Assembly: GCF_003011885.1 (NCBI RefSeq)
Contig: NZ_PXXO01000005.1
Location: forward strand, 62,001 to 126,000
Direction: 5' to 3'
From: Cyanobium usitatum str. Tous
GTDB taxonomy: Bacteria > Cyanobacteriota > Cyanobacteriia > PCC-6307 > Cyanobiaceae
Length of the DNA stretch: 64,000 nucleotides
Shown: positions 27,389-36,414 of the stretch, piece by piece
Layout: every line of letters begins with the position of its first letter
How positions within the stretch are numbered: position 1 is the stretch's first letter
Notes under the pieces: generated by a model
Told to the model about the DNA's origin: nothing
Database searches by the model: none
The model's input: only the letters and a program-made list of their open reading frames with translations
Made by a program: the position numbers and the translations under genes

Positions 27389-29767
27389 ATGGCCAGCTCA
27401 TCCAGCCGGGAAGCAGCTCTAGAGCGCCGCAAGGCCCTCACCAACGGTGGCAAAAAAGCCGCCAACCGGTTCACTTCCGGTCCGAGCCGTGTGCGCTCGG
27501 TTGAAGACGCTCGCCCCACCCGCACAGCCCCAGCGATGGAGGCCCCAGCATCGGTGGCCAAGGCTGCCCCGGCCGTGAACGCCCGGGGTGCTGCCTCCCA
27601 GCGCAGCCTTGCGGCACCCACCGGCTCCAGCCGGACGAGCCAAGCCCGTCCAATCGCAAATCCCAGCAGAGATTTGGTGCTTGCCCGACGGGAAGCCCTT
27701 TCCAAACGCGGCAAACGTGCCGACACCTCCAGCGACCGCACCCGCACGGACCTGGCCAAAATTGCACAAAAAGCCCAGGCACCTGCAGCGGAAGCCAAGT
27801 GCAAATGCCAGGGCGAAACCGCTGCTGCACCGGCCCTAACAAGCCTCAGTAATCGCACTAGCCAAACAACTAGTAGTGGTGCCGATCGCCGTGCCACAGC
27901 CAAGCGCCTCTCCCAACTGGATCCCAGCCGGGCCCTTGTGCTCGCCCGCAGAGAAGCTCTCTCGAAGCGTGGTAAGTCAGCTAACGCGCCCAAGAGCACT
28001 ACAGCCGCTTCGGTATCCCGCCAGGGCAATCCTGATATGAGCGCCCGCGAGCTTTCCCAGAAGGTGCGTGAACTGCGGGCCAAGGTTGGCAGCGCCGGTT
28101 CCAGCAGAGCCGGCGGAACCCGCCCCTCTGGCCCAAACCGCCACGGCGCCAAACAGGCAGCCGCCGCAGAAGCCCACTGGAAAGTGGGAGTGAGCGAAAC
28201 CAGCTCTGGCCAGGTGGTGACCGGAACCCAGGCCAATCGCTCAGAGAAAACCACCGGTAACGAAGCAGCTACCTGCCGTGCCATTACAGGCACCGAGTAT
28301 CTCGGCGCCGAAGTGTTCCAGACCTTCTGCCAGAGCGCTCCGGTGGCAAGCCAACCTGCCAAGGTGGGCGTTAGCGCCACCACCCACGGCAACCGGGTCA
28401 CTGGTAATGAGGTCGGTCGCTCTGAAAAGGTGACCGGCGATGAGCCCGGTACCTGCAAAAACGTTACTGGAACCGAATACGTTTCCGCCAATCAGTCAGC
28501 AGCCTTCTGCGGCACCTCCAGCTCCAGCCCTAGTCCTAGCCCTAGTCCGCGCAAGGTTGGGCGCAGCCAGACCCAGGGCGGCCAGGCTGTTTCCGGTGTG
28601 ATGGTTGGTCGCTCCAGCAAGGTCACAGGCGACGAACCCGGCTCGGGCAAGCAACTCACCGGCTCCCAGTACGTATCCGATCAAGGCCAGGTGACCGGAC
28701 GCGCACCTACCAAGGTCGCAAGTTTGCACACGCTTCGGGGCACGGGCATCACCGGCACCCATGTGGGCCGCAGCGAGCATGTCACCGGTGATGAGCCAGG
28801 CAGCTGCCGCCTGGTAACAGGTGATGAATATGTCGGCAGCCAGCAATACGCCGATTTCTGCGGCAGCAAGCCCGAGCCGGAGGCCGCCAAGGTGGGCTTC
28901 AGCGTCACCAATCGGGCCCAGGTTGTCAGCGGTACCCACACTGGCCGCTCCTCCAATGTCACCGGCGATGAGCCCGGCACCTGCAAGGTCGTAACCGGCA
29001 CGCCCTACGCCGGCCTTGAGCAGGCAGGGGATTTCTGTAACAGCAAATCTGTCGCCGAAATTCGTCAGCGCACTCCGGTGCGGGGCTCTAACCGCATGAG
29101 TGGCATACAACCAGGCATTGGCGGTGTCCTCACCGGTGCCGGCCGCGGGGCCTGCGAAGCCGTCACCGGCACTCCTTATATCGGTGGCGATCAACTCGCC
29201 AAGGTCTGCGGTGCTGCCGCAGCCCACGACTCCGACTTCCCCCAACCCCTGGCGGGCAGCCAGCCCTGGCAGCAATTCAGCATTCAATCCCCAGCTCGCT
29301 CAGCCCAGGTGGGGCGAGAACCAGCCGGGGCCGTAACCGGCACCAGCTACGAGCAGGGCAGCAGGATTACCGGCCCTTTTGACTTGGCCGGTGACATGGT
29401 CACCGGCACCGAGCAATTCCGTTTCGACCGTCGCGGCGGTAGCCAAATCGCCCGGGGGCCCATTGAGGTTCCTGTGAGCGTTGACGAGGATGCCCGTCCA
29501 ACCTCCAGGGTTACCGGCGAAGGCATCTCCGCTGGCTTGAAGATCACTGGTGATGACTGGGATCGAGGTGATCGGGTCACCGGCACCGAGGGTGTTTCAG
29601 CCCGGCGCCGCAACCCCACCCGGCCAGGCTCGAAGACCTCGATGCCGGCCGCCCTCCAGCCGAAGCGCAACGAGGAGCGTCCTGAACCGATCTGCCGTGT
29701 CACCGGTTCTAGCGGCAACACCACAGCCGGCTCCCTGATCACCGTGTCTGGCGGGGCCCGCGGCTGA
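27389..29767 (+). CDS. csoS2: Carboxysome assembly scaffold CsoS2
   Basis: 792 aa, intrinsically disordered, with three zones. The N-terminal zone has four basic amphipathic RubisCO-binding repeats at about 6-24 (SREAALERRKALTNGGKKA), 93-111, 180-198 and 218-235. The middle zone from 265 has repeats of about 50-60 residues with the VTGxxxGRSxxVTGDEPGxC and VTGTxY...FC pattern, of which I count five plus a variant. The C-terminal zone (about 620 onward) keeps VTGTSYEQGSRITGPFD and VTGDDWDRGDRVTGTEG and ends in a shell-anchoring peptide (ICRVTGSSGNTTAGSLITV). The third middle repeat lacks the cysteines of its siblings. I saw no obvious programmed frameshift site, so one long form is expected. 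Confidence 0.97.
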   Translation: MASSSSREAALERRKALTNGGKKAANRFTSGPSRVRSVEDARPTRTAPAMEAPASVAKAAPAVNARGAASQRSLAAPTGSSRTSQARPIANPSRDLVLARREALSKRGKRADTSSDRTRTDLAKIAQKAQAPAAEAKCKCQGETAAAPALTSLSNRTSQTTSSGADRRATAKRLSQLDPSRALVLARREALSKRGKSANAPKSTTAASVSRQGNPDMSARELSQKVRELRAKVGSAGSSRAGGTRPSGPNRHGAKQAAAAEAHWKVGVSETSSGQVVTGTQANRSEKTTGNEAATCRAITGTEYLGAEVFQTFCQSAPVASQPAKVGVSATTHGNRVTGNEVGRSEKVTGDEPGTCKNVTGTEYVSANQSAAFCGTSSSSPSPSPSPRKVGRSQTQGGQAVSGVMVGRSSKVTGDEPGSGKQLTGSQYVSDQGQVTGRAPTKVASLHTLRGTGITGTHVGRSEHVTGDEPGSCRLVTGDEYVGSQQYADFCGSKPEPEAAKVGFSVTNRAQVVSGTHTGRSSNVTGDEPGTCKVVTGTPYAGLEQAGDFCNSKSVAEIRQRTPVRGSNRMSGIQPGIGGVLTGAGRGACEAVTGTPYIGGDQLAKVCGAAAAHDSDFPQPLAGSQPWQQFSIQSPARSAQVGREPAGAVTGTSYEQGSRITGPFDLAGDMVTGTEQFRFDRRGGSQIARGPIEVPVSVDEDARPTSRVTGEGISAGLKITGDDWDRGDRVTGTEGVSARRRNPTRPGSKTSMPAALQPKRNEERPEPICRVTGSSGNTTAGSLITVSGGARG

Positions 29768-29774
29768 ACCCCTG

Positions 29775-31280
29775 ATGCCCCGACGCCCTCTTGCCACTGC
29801 CTATCGCCCGCTGGCACCGACTGCTCCCCGCCGTCGGCCCGGCGCAGCAGCCGCGAGCGAGCTGGTGGCGACTGGCTTGCATCCGCTTAGCGACGGCCAG
29901 GTCAATGGGGTACTGAGGGCCTACGAAGACCAGGTCAAAGGGGCATTTGATCGGATTGTGCCTTTGCTCAAGCGCCTTTCAGCCCTCCAGCACGAGGCTG
30001 ATTTCATCGAGCAGGCCCAGCAGCTGGCCAGGGCCGAACTGGGCTTTGAGTTGCCGCTGCCCATTCTCGAGAAGGCCTGGGTGAGCCAGCTAGACATGCG
30101 GACCTTGTTCGCCTGGTGTGTATTTGAAACCTACGAACAAACCAGCGACGCTTTCTTTCAGCACGATCCCCTAGGAGGCAAGCCTGGCAGTCCCGCAGCC
30201 GAAGCCTTCAATGAGTTTCTACTGGCCTGTGGATTCCACCTACTCGACGCAACCCCATGCGCTGACGGGCGCCTGGCCCATGCCATGGCCTACGCCCTGC
30301 GAATTCCATTCAGTTCGGTGCGGCGGCGTTCCCACGCCGGTGCCCTCTTTGACGTTGAAAACACGGTCAACCGTTGGGTCAAAACTGAACATCGCCGCTA
30401 CCGCGAAGGTCAGCCCAATTCGGCGCAGGATGACACCCGTTATCTAAAGGTGGTGCTTTACCACTTCAGCTCAAAAGATCCCCTGCATGAGGGCTGTGCT
30501 GCCCACGGCAGCGATGATTCCTTGGCGGCCTCCTGTGGCCTAGCCCGGCTCAAGGATTTCCAGCAGGCTGTTGAAAACAGCTTCTGCTGTGGTGCCTCGG
30601 TAGATCTGTTGCTACTCGGCATCGACACCGACACCGATACGATTCGCGTGCATGTGCCGGGCCTTGATGGCAGCACCAATCTGGAAAGCTGGCTGGATGC
30701 AAAAGCGGTCTATGAGGCCACCCGCCATCTCAATGCGGTTGAGGGCCGGGCCCGCATTCAATCGCTGGTGGAGCAGGCAGCGGCCAGCAGTCCCGATCCG
30801 GGCATGGTGAAGCTGATTGCTCGCTTGATCGAGAACAACATCTCCCAAATCGATTACGTGCGCCAGTACCACCGGGGTAGCTACGGCGATGCTGGCCATG
30901 CGGAGCGCTTTATCGGTGTGGGCATAGGCTTCAAGGAGATCCATCTGCGCAATCTCACCTATTTTGCCTATATGGACACGGTGGAGGAGGGGGCGCCCGA
31001 TTTAGATGTAGGCATCAAGATTTTCAAGGGCTTGAACGTTTCTCGGGGCCTGCCTGTGCCAGTGGTCGTGCGCTTTGATTACAACGGCCAGGTGCCCGGA
31101 GCGAGGCTGCGAGCGATCCGCAATTGCCAGCGGGTGCAAGCCGCCATGGAAAACCGTTATCCCGAGTTGTTTGAGCAGGGCCTATTGCATGCTCTGCTTA
31201 CCGTGCGGGATCAAGACCGTCACACCCCAGCTGAAGCTGTAGGTTCCACCATTACATTCGCGAGCGGAGGAGGGCACTGA
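29775..31280 (+). CDS. csoSCA: Carboxysomal epsilon-type carbonic anhydrase CsoSCA
   Basis: 501 aa. It converts bicarbonate to CO2 inside the carboxysome. The Arg/Pro/Ala-rich N-terminal 30 residues probably dock to RubisCO. The helical N-domain is followed by the catalytic domain with the Cys-Asp-Arg set in TPCADGRL (C162, D164, R166). Further zinc ligands lie in EGCAAHGSDDSLAASCG (H244 and a Cys near 254). The C-terminal domain is a degenerate duplicate with no active site in this family. It starts 7 nt after csoS2. Confidence 0.97.
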   Translation: MPRRPLATAYRPLAPTAPRRRPGAAAASELVATGLHPLSDGQVNGVLRAYEDQVKGAFDRIVPLLKRLSALQHEADFIEQAQQLARAELGFELPLPILEKAWVSQLDMRTLFAWCVFETYEQTSDAFFQHDPLGGKPGSPAAEAFNEFLLACGFHLLDATPCADGRLAHAMAYALRIPFSSVRRRSHAGALFDVENTVNRWVKTEHRRYREGQPNSAQDDTRYLKVVLYHFSSKDPLHEGCAAHGSDDSLAASCGLARLKDFQQAVENSFCCGASVDLLLLGIDTDTDTIRVHVPGLDGSTNLESWLDAKAVYEATRHLNAVEGRARIQSLVEQAAASSPDPGMVKLIARLIENNISQIDYVRQYHRGSYGDAGHAERFIGVGIGFKEIHLRNLTYFAYMDTVEEGAPDLDVGIKIFKGLNVSRGLPVPVVVRFDYNGQVPGARLRAIRNCQRVQAAMENRYPELFEQGLLHALLTVRDQDRHTPAEAVGSTITFASGGGH

Positions 31281-31281
31281 C

Positions 31282-31563
31282 ATGTTGATCTGCAAGGTGG
31301 TTAAACCACTGGTGTCTACCAATCGCATTCCAGATTTTGAACACAAGCACCTGCAGGTGGTGCTCGATGGCAGCACTCAGAAAGTGGCAGTTGATGCAGT
31401 GGGTTGCATACCAGGCGACTGGGTGATCTGCGTCGGCAGCTCAGCTGCGCGCGAGGCAGCTGGAAGCAAGTCGTACCCGAGCGATCTAACGATCGTTGGA
31501 ATCATTGACCACTGGGATCCTGATGCTGGCAAGGCGCAAGCTCCGCCAGGAGGGGCCAGCTAA
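31282..31563 (+). CDS. csoS4A: Carboxysome vertex pentamer CsoS4A
   Basis: 93 aa, EutN/CcmL fold (BMV). It begins LICKVVKPLVSTNRIPDF and contains VDAVGCIPGDWVICVGSSAARE and a final LTIVGIIDHWDP, the conserved pentamer core. Pentamers close the icosahedral vertices and limit CO2 leakage. The stop codon overlaps the ATG of csoS4B by one base (TAATG), so translation is coupled. Confidence 0.97.
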   Translation: MLICKVVKPLVSTNRIPDFEHKHLQVVLDGSTQKVAVDAVGCIPGDWVICVGSSAAREAAGSKSYPSDLTIVGIIDHWDPDAGKAQAPPGGAS

Positions 31564-31814
31564 TGGAAATCATGCAGGTCACCGGCTCTTTGGTTTGCAG
31601 CCAGCGGGTTGCCGGATTAGATCATTCCAATCTGCGCGTGCTGCGCACCTCTAAGGGCAAGCTGAGCGTTGCGGTAGACCCTGTCGGTGCATCCCCAGGT
31701 AACTGGGTATTCACCGCCAGTGGCTCTGCCGCCCGCTTCGCCTGCGGTAACCCCGAGGTGCAGACCGATCTGACGATCGGCGGAATCATTGATTTCTGGG
31801 AGCCCGATGGCTAG
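31563..31814 (+). CDS. csoS4B: Carboxysome vertex pentamer CsoS4B
   Basis: 83 aa, second EutN/CcmL protein: MQVTGSLVCSQRVAGLDHSNL, VDPVGASPGNWVFTASGSAAR and LTIGGIIDFWEPDG. Paralogous to CsoS4A, with which it is co-translated. Both are needed in trace amounts for a tight shell in alpha-carboxysomes. Confidence 0.97.
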   Translation: MEIMQVTGSLVCSQRVAGLDHSNLRVLRTSKGKLSVAVDPVGASPGNWVFTASGSAARFACGNPEVQTDLTIGGIIDFWEPDG

Positions 31815-31877
31815 GTGGCCCGGGTAGCTAGCTGCCCGATCGACCTGTCATCACTCCAGCCCCCATACTCCTGAGCC

Positions 31878-32507
31878 ATGGCCACCCCCACCCCTAAATC
31901 CACCACCAGCGGAGCTGCTGCTGCCAAACCCGCCCCCGCGGCAGCGGCAGCCAGCTCCACACCAGTGGCTGCAGCGGCGGCGGCCAGCTCGACCCCACCT
32001 GCAGCGGCCCCCAAAGCCCTGCCGGCGGCGGCAGCCCAGTCCCCTGCGGCGAAAGCCGTAGCCAAGCCAGCTGCCTCGACAGCGCGCCGTGCTTCCAGCA
32101 CGACCCGCCGCTCTAGCGCCAGCTCAACCGGCGCCCGTACCGGTGCCGGCAAGGGCGCCGGCACCACCCCCCCAACCACTCCTTCGCGCAGCAACGCCAT
32201 GGCTCCTTCCATTCAGGGCATCGCCCTCGGCATGATCGAAACCCGTGGCCTGGTGCCGGCGATTGAAGCCGCAGACGCCATGACCAAGGCCGCTGAAGTG
32301 ACCCTGATCGCCCGTGAGTTCGTTGGCGGCGGCTACGTCACCGTGATGGTGCGCGGTGAAACAGGAGCAGTGAATGCAGCAGTGCGCGCCGGCGCTGACG
32401 CCTGTGAGCGCGTCGGTGACGGCCTGGTTGCTGCCCACATCATCGCCCGTCCCCATAGCGAAGTTGAACCTGCCCTGATCGCAACTGCTGCCACCCGTCG
32501 TCTCTGA
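31878..32507 (+). CDS. csoS1E: CsoS1E: BMC shell protein with a long low-complexity N-terminal extension
   Basis: 209 aa. Residues about 112-209 are a BMC domain nearly the same as CsoS1A (IQGIALGMIETRGLVPAIEA, FVGGGYVTVMVRG). Residues 1-108 are an Ala/Pro/Ser/Thr-rich, presumably disordered tail. Its first 65 residues are mostly neutral Ala-Pro tracts and residues 69-92 are basic (ARRASSTTRRSS). An in-frame ATG at 32199 (residue 108) sits just before the BMC domain and could yield a short form. CsoS1E-type proteins with such tails are known from some alpha-cyanobacteria; their function is not settled. The stop overlaps the next ATG by one base. Confidence 0.92.
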   Translation: MATPTPKSTTSGAAAAKPAPAAAAASSTPVAAAAAASSTPPAAAPKALPAAAAQSPAAKAVAKPAASTARRASSTTRRSSASSTGARTGAGKGAGTTPPTTPSRSNAMAPSIQGIALGMIETRGLVPAIEAADAMTKAAEVTLIAREFVGGGYVTVMVRGETGAVNAAVRAGADACERVGDGLVAAHIIARPHSEVEPALIATAATRRL

Positions 32508-32980
32508 TGGCCATGGGCGCCGTTCATCCGCGCGTCCTGGGTTACCTTGGCCGCGCCCTGAGCTTGGAATTTTCCGCAGTTCAGCAGTACATGACCCAGG
32601 CTTCCTTAATGGAGCTCTGGGGAGATGGTGATTCGGCCGCCAGGTTTCGTCGCGAAACCGTGGAGGAAATGCAGCATGCCGAACGCCTCGTTCAGCGCAT
32701 GCTTGAGCTGGGTGTCGCTCCTGCCGCATCCCAGCTGAGGCCTGTAACCCATGCCGCCGATCTAGTTGGACTGCTCCGGCTCAATCTCGCCCTCGAAAAC
32801 GACCTGATCCATCACTACGCCGAGGCGGTCCGCTTTTGTGTTTTGGTGGGTGATGGCGCTAACGAAACCTTGTTCAGGAGTCTCTGGAAGGACGAACAGC
32901 ACCACGGTGAAGATCTGGGGGCCTGGCTGAGCAGCCTTGGCTCCAGCCCCAACCCCTCGATTGACCGGGCCACCTTCTGA
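32507..32980 (+). CDS. Ferritin-like (bacterioferritin-type) protein of the cso locus
   Basis: 157 aa, four-helix bundle. Di-iron ligands can be traced in LSLEFSAVQQYMTQ (Glu), ETVEEMQHAERLV (Glu-x-x-His), LENDLIHHYAEAV and LWKDEQHHGEDLG. It is shorter and more divergent than true bacterioferritin and may not build a 24-mer cage. It is coupled to csoS1E through a TGATG overlap. Bacterioferritin-like genes are recurrent cso neighbours; whether they store iron, protect from peroxide or act on RubisCO is unknown. Confidence 0.85.
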   Translation: MAMGAVHPRVLGYLGRALSLEFSAVQQYMTQASLMELWGDGDSAARFRRETVEEMQHAERLVQRMLELGVAPAASQLRPVTHAADLVGLLRLNLALENDLIHHYAEAVRFCVLVGDGANETLFRSLWKDEQHHGEDLGAWLSSLGSSPNPSIDRATF

Positions 32981-33002
32981 GCCGACCGACGCCCATTTCC
33001 CC

Positions 33003-34862
33003 TTGTTCGCCCCACCCCTGCCACTTTCAATCCAGCTGGTCTGGTTGATCCCCCTCTATGGGTTCAGCGGCATGGTTTTGTCCCTGCCGTGGGCTGCTGG
33101 ATGGATTAAGCGTCACGGGCCTCGACCCGCGGCCTATCTCAACCTGATCGTGACGCTGCTGGCGGTGGTGCACGGCACCTTGATCCTGCAGCAGATATGG
33201 CTGCTGGGTCCCCAGCACATTGAGATTCCCTGGTTTCAGGCTGCCGATCTCGACCTGCGCATTGGCTTCGACCTATCCCTGACCAATCTGGCCGCCTTGG
33301 AGCTGGTGACCGGATTGAGCTTGGTGGGACAGGTTTTTGCCCTGGGCTACCTGGATAAGGAGTGGGCCCTGGCGAGGTTTTATGCCCTGGTGGGTTTCTT
33401 TGAAGGCGCCCTTGCCGGAGTTGTACTGAGCAGCAATCTGTTCATGAGCTATTTCCTGCTGGAAATGCTCACCCTTTCCACCTATCTGCTGGTGGGGTTT
33501 TGGTACGCCCAACCGCTGGTCGTTACGGCGGCCAGAGACGCCTTTTTGACCAAGCGGGTTGGTGATGTCTTGCTGTTGATGGGAGTAGTCGCTCTCTCAG
33601 CTTGGGCTGGCTCGATGGAATTCGACGACCTTTACGTGTGGGCAGCTGAAGCCCATGCCAATGGATCCCTAACCCCGCTTGCGGGCACCCTGCTCGGGCT
33701 GGGCTTGATCGCCGGCCCCATGGGTAAGTGCGCCCAGTTCCCCATGCACCTCTGGCTTGACGAGGCCATGGAGGGTCCAAACCCAGCCTCGATTCTGCGC
33801 AACTCCGTAGTTGTGACCGCTGGAGCCCTTGTGCTGCTCAAGGTGATGCCGCTGCTGCGGTTTTCACCGCTGGCGGTTGATGTGTTGCTGGTGGTGGGCA
33901 CAATCAGCGCCCTTGCTGGTGCCCTGGTGGCGATCGCCCAGGTGGATATCAAGCGTGCCTTCTCCTACTCCACAACCTCCTATCTGGGCCTGGTTTTCAT
34001 TGCAATCGCCCTGCAACAGCCGGCTATTGCCCTGTTGCTGTTGTTTGCCCATGGCCTGGCCAAGGCCCTGCTGTTCATGAGTGTGGGCAGCGTTATCGCC
34101 ACCACCAGCTGCCAGGACCTCACCGAGCTGGGTGGCCTGGGCTCCCGCATGCCTGCCACCACCACCGCCTACCTGGTGGGGGGAGCGGGCCTGGTGGGTT
34201 TGCTGCCCCTTGGCTGCTTCTGGTGCTTCGGCCTGCTGGTGGAGGCGCTAGGCCGCACAGCTCCATTTTTTGCCGCAGTTGTGCTGATCACCAATGCCCT
34301 GACAGCCTTCAACCTCACCCGGGTATTCCGGCAGGTGTTTATGGGAGAGCCACTGCCGAAAACCAAGCGGGCACCTGAGGTCAACTGGCTGATGGCCCTG
34401 CCGATGGTGAGTCTGACCGTTCTGGTAGCCCTCCTGCCAGCTTTGATGGCCCGGATAGATCCGGTGCCTGGTCTGGCCTCCTTCCCCCTGCCCCTCGCCA
34501 CTGGAGTCGTGGCAAGCGGGGTGGCTGGAGTAATCGGCGGCTGCCTGGCGCCCCTGCATAAGTTCTGGTCCCGATCCATGTTCCAGCCCCTGCGGTTGCT
34601 CCAGGATCTACTGGCCTACGACTTCTACACCGAGCGCATCTACAAGGTGACGATTGTGGCAGCGGTAGCTGGCCTGGCCCGATTTAGCAACTGGATCGAC
34701 CAGGCTCTGGTGAGTGGCTTTGTTAACGGCATCGGCAGGCTTTCCCTGGCAAGCGCCGAAGGGCTGAAGCTCTCGGTTAGCGGCCAACTGCAGACCTATG
34801 TCCTAACGGTCCTATTGGCGATTGTGCTGCTGCTCACCTCGCTGCAGTGGTTGCACGGATGA
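33003..34862 (+). CDS. ndhF4: NDH-1 subunit NdhF4 (CO2-uptake complex)
   Basis: 619 aa from TTG 33003; a longer frame to a TTG at 32937 overlaps the ferritin-like gene and no ATG or SD settles the start. It is a proton-pumping antiporter-like subunit with about 15 helices: LEMLTLSTYLLVGFWYAQP, FPMHLWLDEAMEGPNPASILRNSVVVTAG (with the channel Lys/Glu/His residues) and DIKRAFSYSTTSYLGL. With NdhD4 and ChpX it forms the NDH-1(4) complex for constitutive CO2 hydration. The order F-D-chpX is conserved in alpha-cyanobacterial cso loci. Confidence 0.9.
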   Translation: MFAPPLPLSIQLVWLIPLYGFSGMVLSLPWAAGWIKRHGPRPAAYLNLIVTLLAVVHGTLILQQIWLLGPQHIEIPWFQAADLDLRIGFDLSLTNLAALELVTGLSLVGQVFALGYLDKEWALARFYALVGFFEGALAGVVLSSNLFMSYFLLEMLTLSTYLLVGFWYAQPLVVTAARDAFLTKRVGDVLLLMGVVALSAWAGSMEFDDLYVWAAEAHANGSLTPLAGTLLGLGLIAGPMGKCAQFPMHLWLDEAMEGPNPASILRNSVVVTAGALVLLKVMPLLRFSPLAVDVLLVVGTISALAGALVAIAQVDIKRAFSYSTTSYLGLVFIAIALQQPAIALLLLFAHGLAKALLFMSVGSVIATTSCQDLTELGGLGSRMPATTTAYLVGGAGLVGLLPLGCFWCFGLLVEALGRTAPFFAAVVLITNALTAFNLTRVFRQVFMGEPLPKTKRAPEVNWLMALPMVSLTVLVALLPALMARIDPVPGLASFPLPLATGVVASGVAGVIGGCLAPLHKFWSRSMFQPLRLLQDLLAYDFYTERIYKVTIVAAVAGLARFSNWIDQALVSGFVNGIGRLSLASAEGLKLSVSGQLQTYVLTVLLAIVLLLTSLQWLHG

Positions 34863-34872
34863 GGAGTGCCTG

Positions 34873-36414
34873 ATGCTTAGCCTTCTACTACTGATCCCTC
34901 TAGTCGGAGCACTTTCCCTAGCCCTATGGCCCGGCAACCCCTCGCCCGGACGTATGCGCACCGTGGCCCTGGTGGTGTTGGGCCTGCAGTTGATCTGGAG
35001 CCTGCTGGTGCTGCTCCGCTTCGACACCGGCCTCAGTGGCATGCAGCTGCAGGAGTCATTTGTCTGGGTCGGCAGCATCGGCCTGGATTACCGGCTCGGG
35101 GTCGATGGTCTGTCGATGCCGCTGGTGCTGATCAATTCTGCCCTCACCTTGGTTTCGGCGATCTGCACCCGCGACATTAACCAGCGGCCCCGCATCTACT
35201 TTGCCCTTTTGCTGGTTATTAGTGGCGCAGTCAACGGTGCTTTCTTAGCCGAAAACCTGCTGCTGTTTTTCCTGTTCTATGAGCTGGAACTGATCCCTCT
35301 CTGGTTTCTGATCAGCATCTGGGGCGGCGTCAACAGGGCCTACGCGGCCACAAAGTTCCTTATTTTTACAGCGGTTTCGGGAATTTTAATCCTCGGAGCA
35401 TTCTTGGGACTCGCCCTGTTAACCGGCAGTGTGGACTTCAGCCTCACCCCGGTCACCAGTGAAAGGCTGGCGATGGGAGGTCAGCTGGTGCTGCTGGGGG
35501 CGCTGCTAGTGGGATTCGGCATCAAGGTGCCCCTATTCCCATTTCACAACTGGCTGCCCGATGCCCACACCCAGGCCTCTACCCCTGTGTCAGTGCTGCT
35601 GGCAGGGGTGCTGCTGAAGCTGGGCACCTACGGCTTGCTGCGCTTCTGCATGGGTCTTTTCCCGGAAGCCTGGGCCCTGCTTGCGCCGGGATTGGCCATC
35701 TGGGCAGCAGTTTCTGTGCTGTTTGGCTCCCTGGCAGCGATCGCCCAGCAGGACATGAAGCGGATGGTGGCCTACAGCTCCGTGGGTCACATGGGCTACA
35801 TCCTGCTAGCCGCTGCAGCTGCCACACCGGTCGCCCTGCTCGGGGCGGTCTTCCAGATGGTGAGCCACGGTCTGATCTCAGCCCTGCTTTTTCTGCTGGT
35901 GGGCATTGTGTATCGCAAGACGGGCACCCGGGATCTCTCGGTGCTGCATGGTCTGCTCAACCCGGAAAGGGGTCTGCCCTTCACAGGCACGCTGATGATT
36001 TTGGGGGTTATGGCCAGTGCCGGTATGCCTGGCATGGCCGGCTTCATTTCGGAGTTCATGGTGTTCCGCGGCAGCATCACCGCCTTCCCACTGGCGACCT
36101 TGCTTTCGATGGTTGGTTCGGGCCTAACGGCGGTTTATTTTCTATTGCTCGTTAACCGCGCCTTCTTCGGCCGCCTGGCAGTGACACCGGCCAGCGATGC
36201 GGTTTCCGATGGTCGCCTCGATGTGCGCCTGGCCCCAGTGGCGCCCCGCGAAACCATTCCCGCCATGGGGCTGGCCTTTGCTGTGGTGGCCATCGGTCTG
36301 CTGCCCTCGGGCCTCGGTAAGTTGAGCGAGGCCGCTTCCACCTCCATGGCCCAACTGCCAGCTCTGGTGGCCGCCCTGCAACTGGCAGCCCTGCATCCAT
36401 GGGGGGTGGGCTGA
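34873..36414 (+). CDS. ndhD4: NDH-1 subunit NdhD4 (CO2-uptake complex)
   Basis: 513 aa from ATG 34873, preceded by GAGGAG at a good distance. The family membrane core is clear: LLFFLFYELELIPLWFLISIWGG, GIKVPLFPFHNWLPDAHTQASTPVSVLLAGVLLKLGTYG, QQDMKRMVAYSSVGHMGYIL and GMAGFISEFMVFRGS. The conserved Glu and Lys of the proton channel are present. It starts 10 nt after ndhF4 and overlaps chpX by one base. It supplies the pumping arm that drives CO2 to bicarbonate conversion. Confidence 0.94.
   Translation: MLSLLLLIPLVGALSLALWPGNPSPGRMRTVALVVLGLQLIWSLLVLLRFDTGLSGMQLQESFVWVGSIGLDYRLGVDGLSMPLVLINSALTLVSAICTRDINQRPRIYFALLLVISGAVNGAFLAENLLLFFLFYELELIPLWFLISIWGGVNRAYAATKFLIFTAVSGILILGAFLGLALLTGSVDFSLTPVTSERLAMGGQLVLLGALLVGFGIKVPLFPFHNWLPDAHTQASTPVSVLLAGVLLKLGTYGLLRFCMGLFPEAWALLAPGLAIWAAVSVLFGSLAAIAQQDMKRMVAYSSVGHMGYILLAAAAATPVALLGAVFQMVSHGLISALLFLLVGIVYRKTGTRDLSVLHGLLNPERGLPFTGTLMILGVMASAGMPGMAGFISEFMVFRGSITAFPLATLLSMVGSGLTAVYFLLLVNRAFFGRLAVTPASDAVSDGRLDVRLAPVAPRETIPAMGLAFAVVAIGLLPSGLGKLSEAASTSMAQLPALVAALQLAALHPWGVG

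Noticed and set aside
27389-29767. Programmed frameshift in csoS2 as in Halothiobacillus
   Set aside because: No clear slippery heptamer with a following hairpin was spotted at the expected place near the second half; one full-length product is assumed.
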